A stretch of 64,000 nt of DNA from Hemibagrus wyckioides (Eukaryota; Chordata; Actinopteri; Siluriformes; Bagridae), in contig NC_080710.1 in the NCBI RefSeq assembly GCF_019097595.1, positions 18,031,780 through 18,095,779 of the forward strand, read 5' to 3'. The position numbers and the translations under genes were made by a program. This document shows, one piece after another, positions 62,791-64,000 of this stretch; position 1 is the first letter of the stretch; the number at the start of each line of letters is the position of its first letter. The notes beneath the pieces were generated by a model. It had not been told where the DNA came from, did no database searches, and worked only from the letters and a program-made list of their open reading frames with translations.

Positions 62791-64000
62791 TTTTCCATTT
62801 ATTTATTTAAACTTAATACTTAGTAGATACTGTGAACACATTCCAGAAACATGTGCTGCATTTTGGTACTGTCAGTAATTCAAAACATCAGCACTCAAAT
62901 TTATTAATTAATTCATTCATTCATTCATTTAGAACACATGCGATTGTTGCATTAGGGCAAAGGGTCTCATTCTGTCCTCTACTGGTTTGAAGGACACATC
63001 AAATCTAATTTGCCTTAAAATGGACTGACATCATCTGTCCACAAGCATAAACACCATACATCAAAGAACTAAAAATGTGGGAGCATAATATTGGCTTCAC
63101 ACTGATAAGATAAGACGAGTTAATATGACAATGTTTCACCTAAAAGTCTACATTTACCAGAAGACCATGTTTATGTCAGCATGTGTTATGCTCAGTAAAA
63201 ATACATATTAATTTGCTTGTTTCTGTTTCTGTTGCTCAGTTTTCAATGTATTTATTCAAATATTTATTTATCCTGTATTATTTTTCATTTTGTTTGCCTT
63301 TATCTAATGAGAGCTCCTCAAGGTGTTTTAAAATCTATATCTGGGTTTTTCCAGTGATGACAACATAAGGCATTTCAAAGCAGCTGAAGCCTTCATATAA
63401 AATAGGAACATGAATTTTTTCAAGTAGATTACCTGCATGAACAATACATATTTCACAATTGTTGTCTCAGAAGAATCTGCGAGAAACAGGTTCCTTCATG
63501 CCTCAAAACCCATTTATTTTAAGCTTGATTTATTTTAAAGCCACGTGAGTTTGCAGTTTCCTAGAGTGCACATCTTTCTGTTCCCCAGTGATGGTCAATC
63601 TTGCCAGACTGTAATTTGTCAGGATATAAGAATGAGAGTAAACAAAGGTGTCACCATTAAAATTAAATGCTTCCATGTAGCAATCCTGATAAACAAATGC
63701 AATATACTGGTGATATATTGTGTTTTTAACATGCTGCAAGAATAGACTATAATCCCCCCAGCAAGCAGAGCTCTAAGTCCAACAACATTTAACATTTATT
63801 TCTGGCTCACAAAATATAAAATCTTTAATTGATGGCTCCTTATCTCCTTCAGCCTGTGACCTGGAAATTGATCAAAGTCCACCATCTTTAAGAATATACC
63901 ATTTTTTTAAATGTAAAATACTCAGAAGTATCATGAATGAAGATGACAGCTTCTGCGAATCAACGATACACAGGTGCTTCCTACATAGACTTTTATTTTG
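62791..64000. other. AT-rich unique sequence to window end, no gene seen
   Basis: Four ATTC units at 62911-62928. Frames of 61-69 codons near 63183-63745 overlap on both strands and match nothing. No exon or recognised repeat. Confidence 0.42.

Overview
This 64 kb window looks like teleost fish nuclear DNA, probably from an ostariophysan and perhaps a catfish. The evidence is high AT content, many long microsatellites, and interspersed repeats whose consensus I recognise from teleost genomes: several Tc1-like transposon relics, non-LTR retrotransposon 3' ends, and composite SINE-like repeats resembling those described in ictalurid catfish. The species-level guess rests on memory of repeat families, not on a search. 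There are no prokaryotic features (no operons, ribosome binding sites, CRISPR, rRNA or tRNA genes).

I found no host protein-coding exon. Every reading frame with a recognisable protein signature is a decayed transposase or reverse-transcriptase fragment. The remaining open frames are short, lie in low-complexity DNA or repeats, or resemble no protein I know. The window is therefore an intergenic gene desert or part of a very large intron.

Layout. 0-3 kb: a composite teleost repeat, a 110 bp foldback, a LINE on the minus strand with an 18-copy TAAAT tail, and another dispersed repeat. 3-10 kb: unique AT-rich DNA with one SINE-like copy and a TCTA array. 10-17 kb: two minus-strand Tc1 ends, a 151 bp (TA)n array, a second AATTT array and two more TATC-class arrays. 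17-25 kb: a partly duplicated SINE-like repeat, GA arrays, a Tc1 C-terminal relic, an internally deleted Tc1 copy butted against a LINE 3' end, and (TA)n. 25-40 kb: mostly unique DNA with scattered microsatellites and dispersed repeats. 40-46 kb: three further Tc1 relics. 46-50 kb: a cluster of higher-complexity unique segments that look like conserved non-coding elements. 51-55 kb: SINE-like, LINE-tail and GAAA repeats. 56-62 kb: more candidate conserved elements and a Tc1 relic. 62-63 kb: a LINE 3' end followed by two Tc1 relics in opposite orientations.

Interpretation. If any part of the window is functional, it is most likely cis-regulatory: islands of complex, less AT-rich sequence with clustered homeodomain cores (19.1 and 61.2 kb) and one near-perfect RFX X-box palindrome (49.8 kb). 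This is inference from sequence texture and needs cross-species alignment. I see no evidence for a novel gene system; the most unusual items are the foldback, the deleted or rearranged Tc1 copies, and the motif-bearing candidate enhancers.
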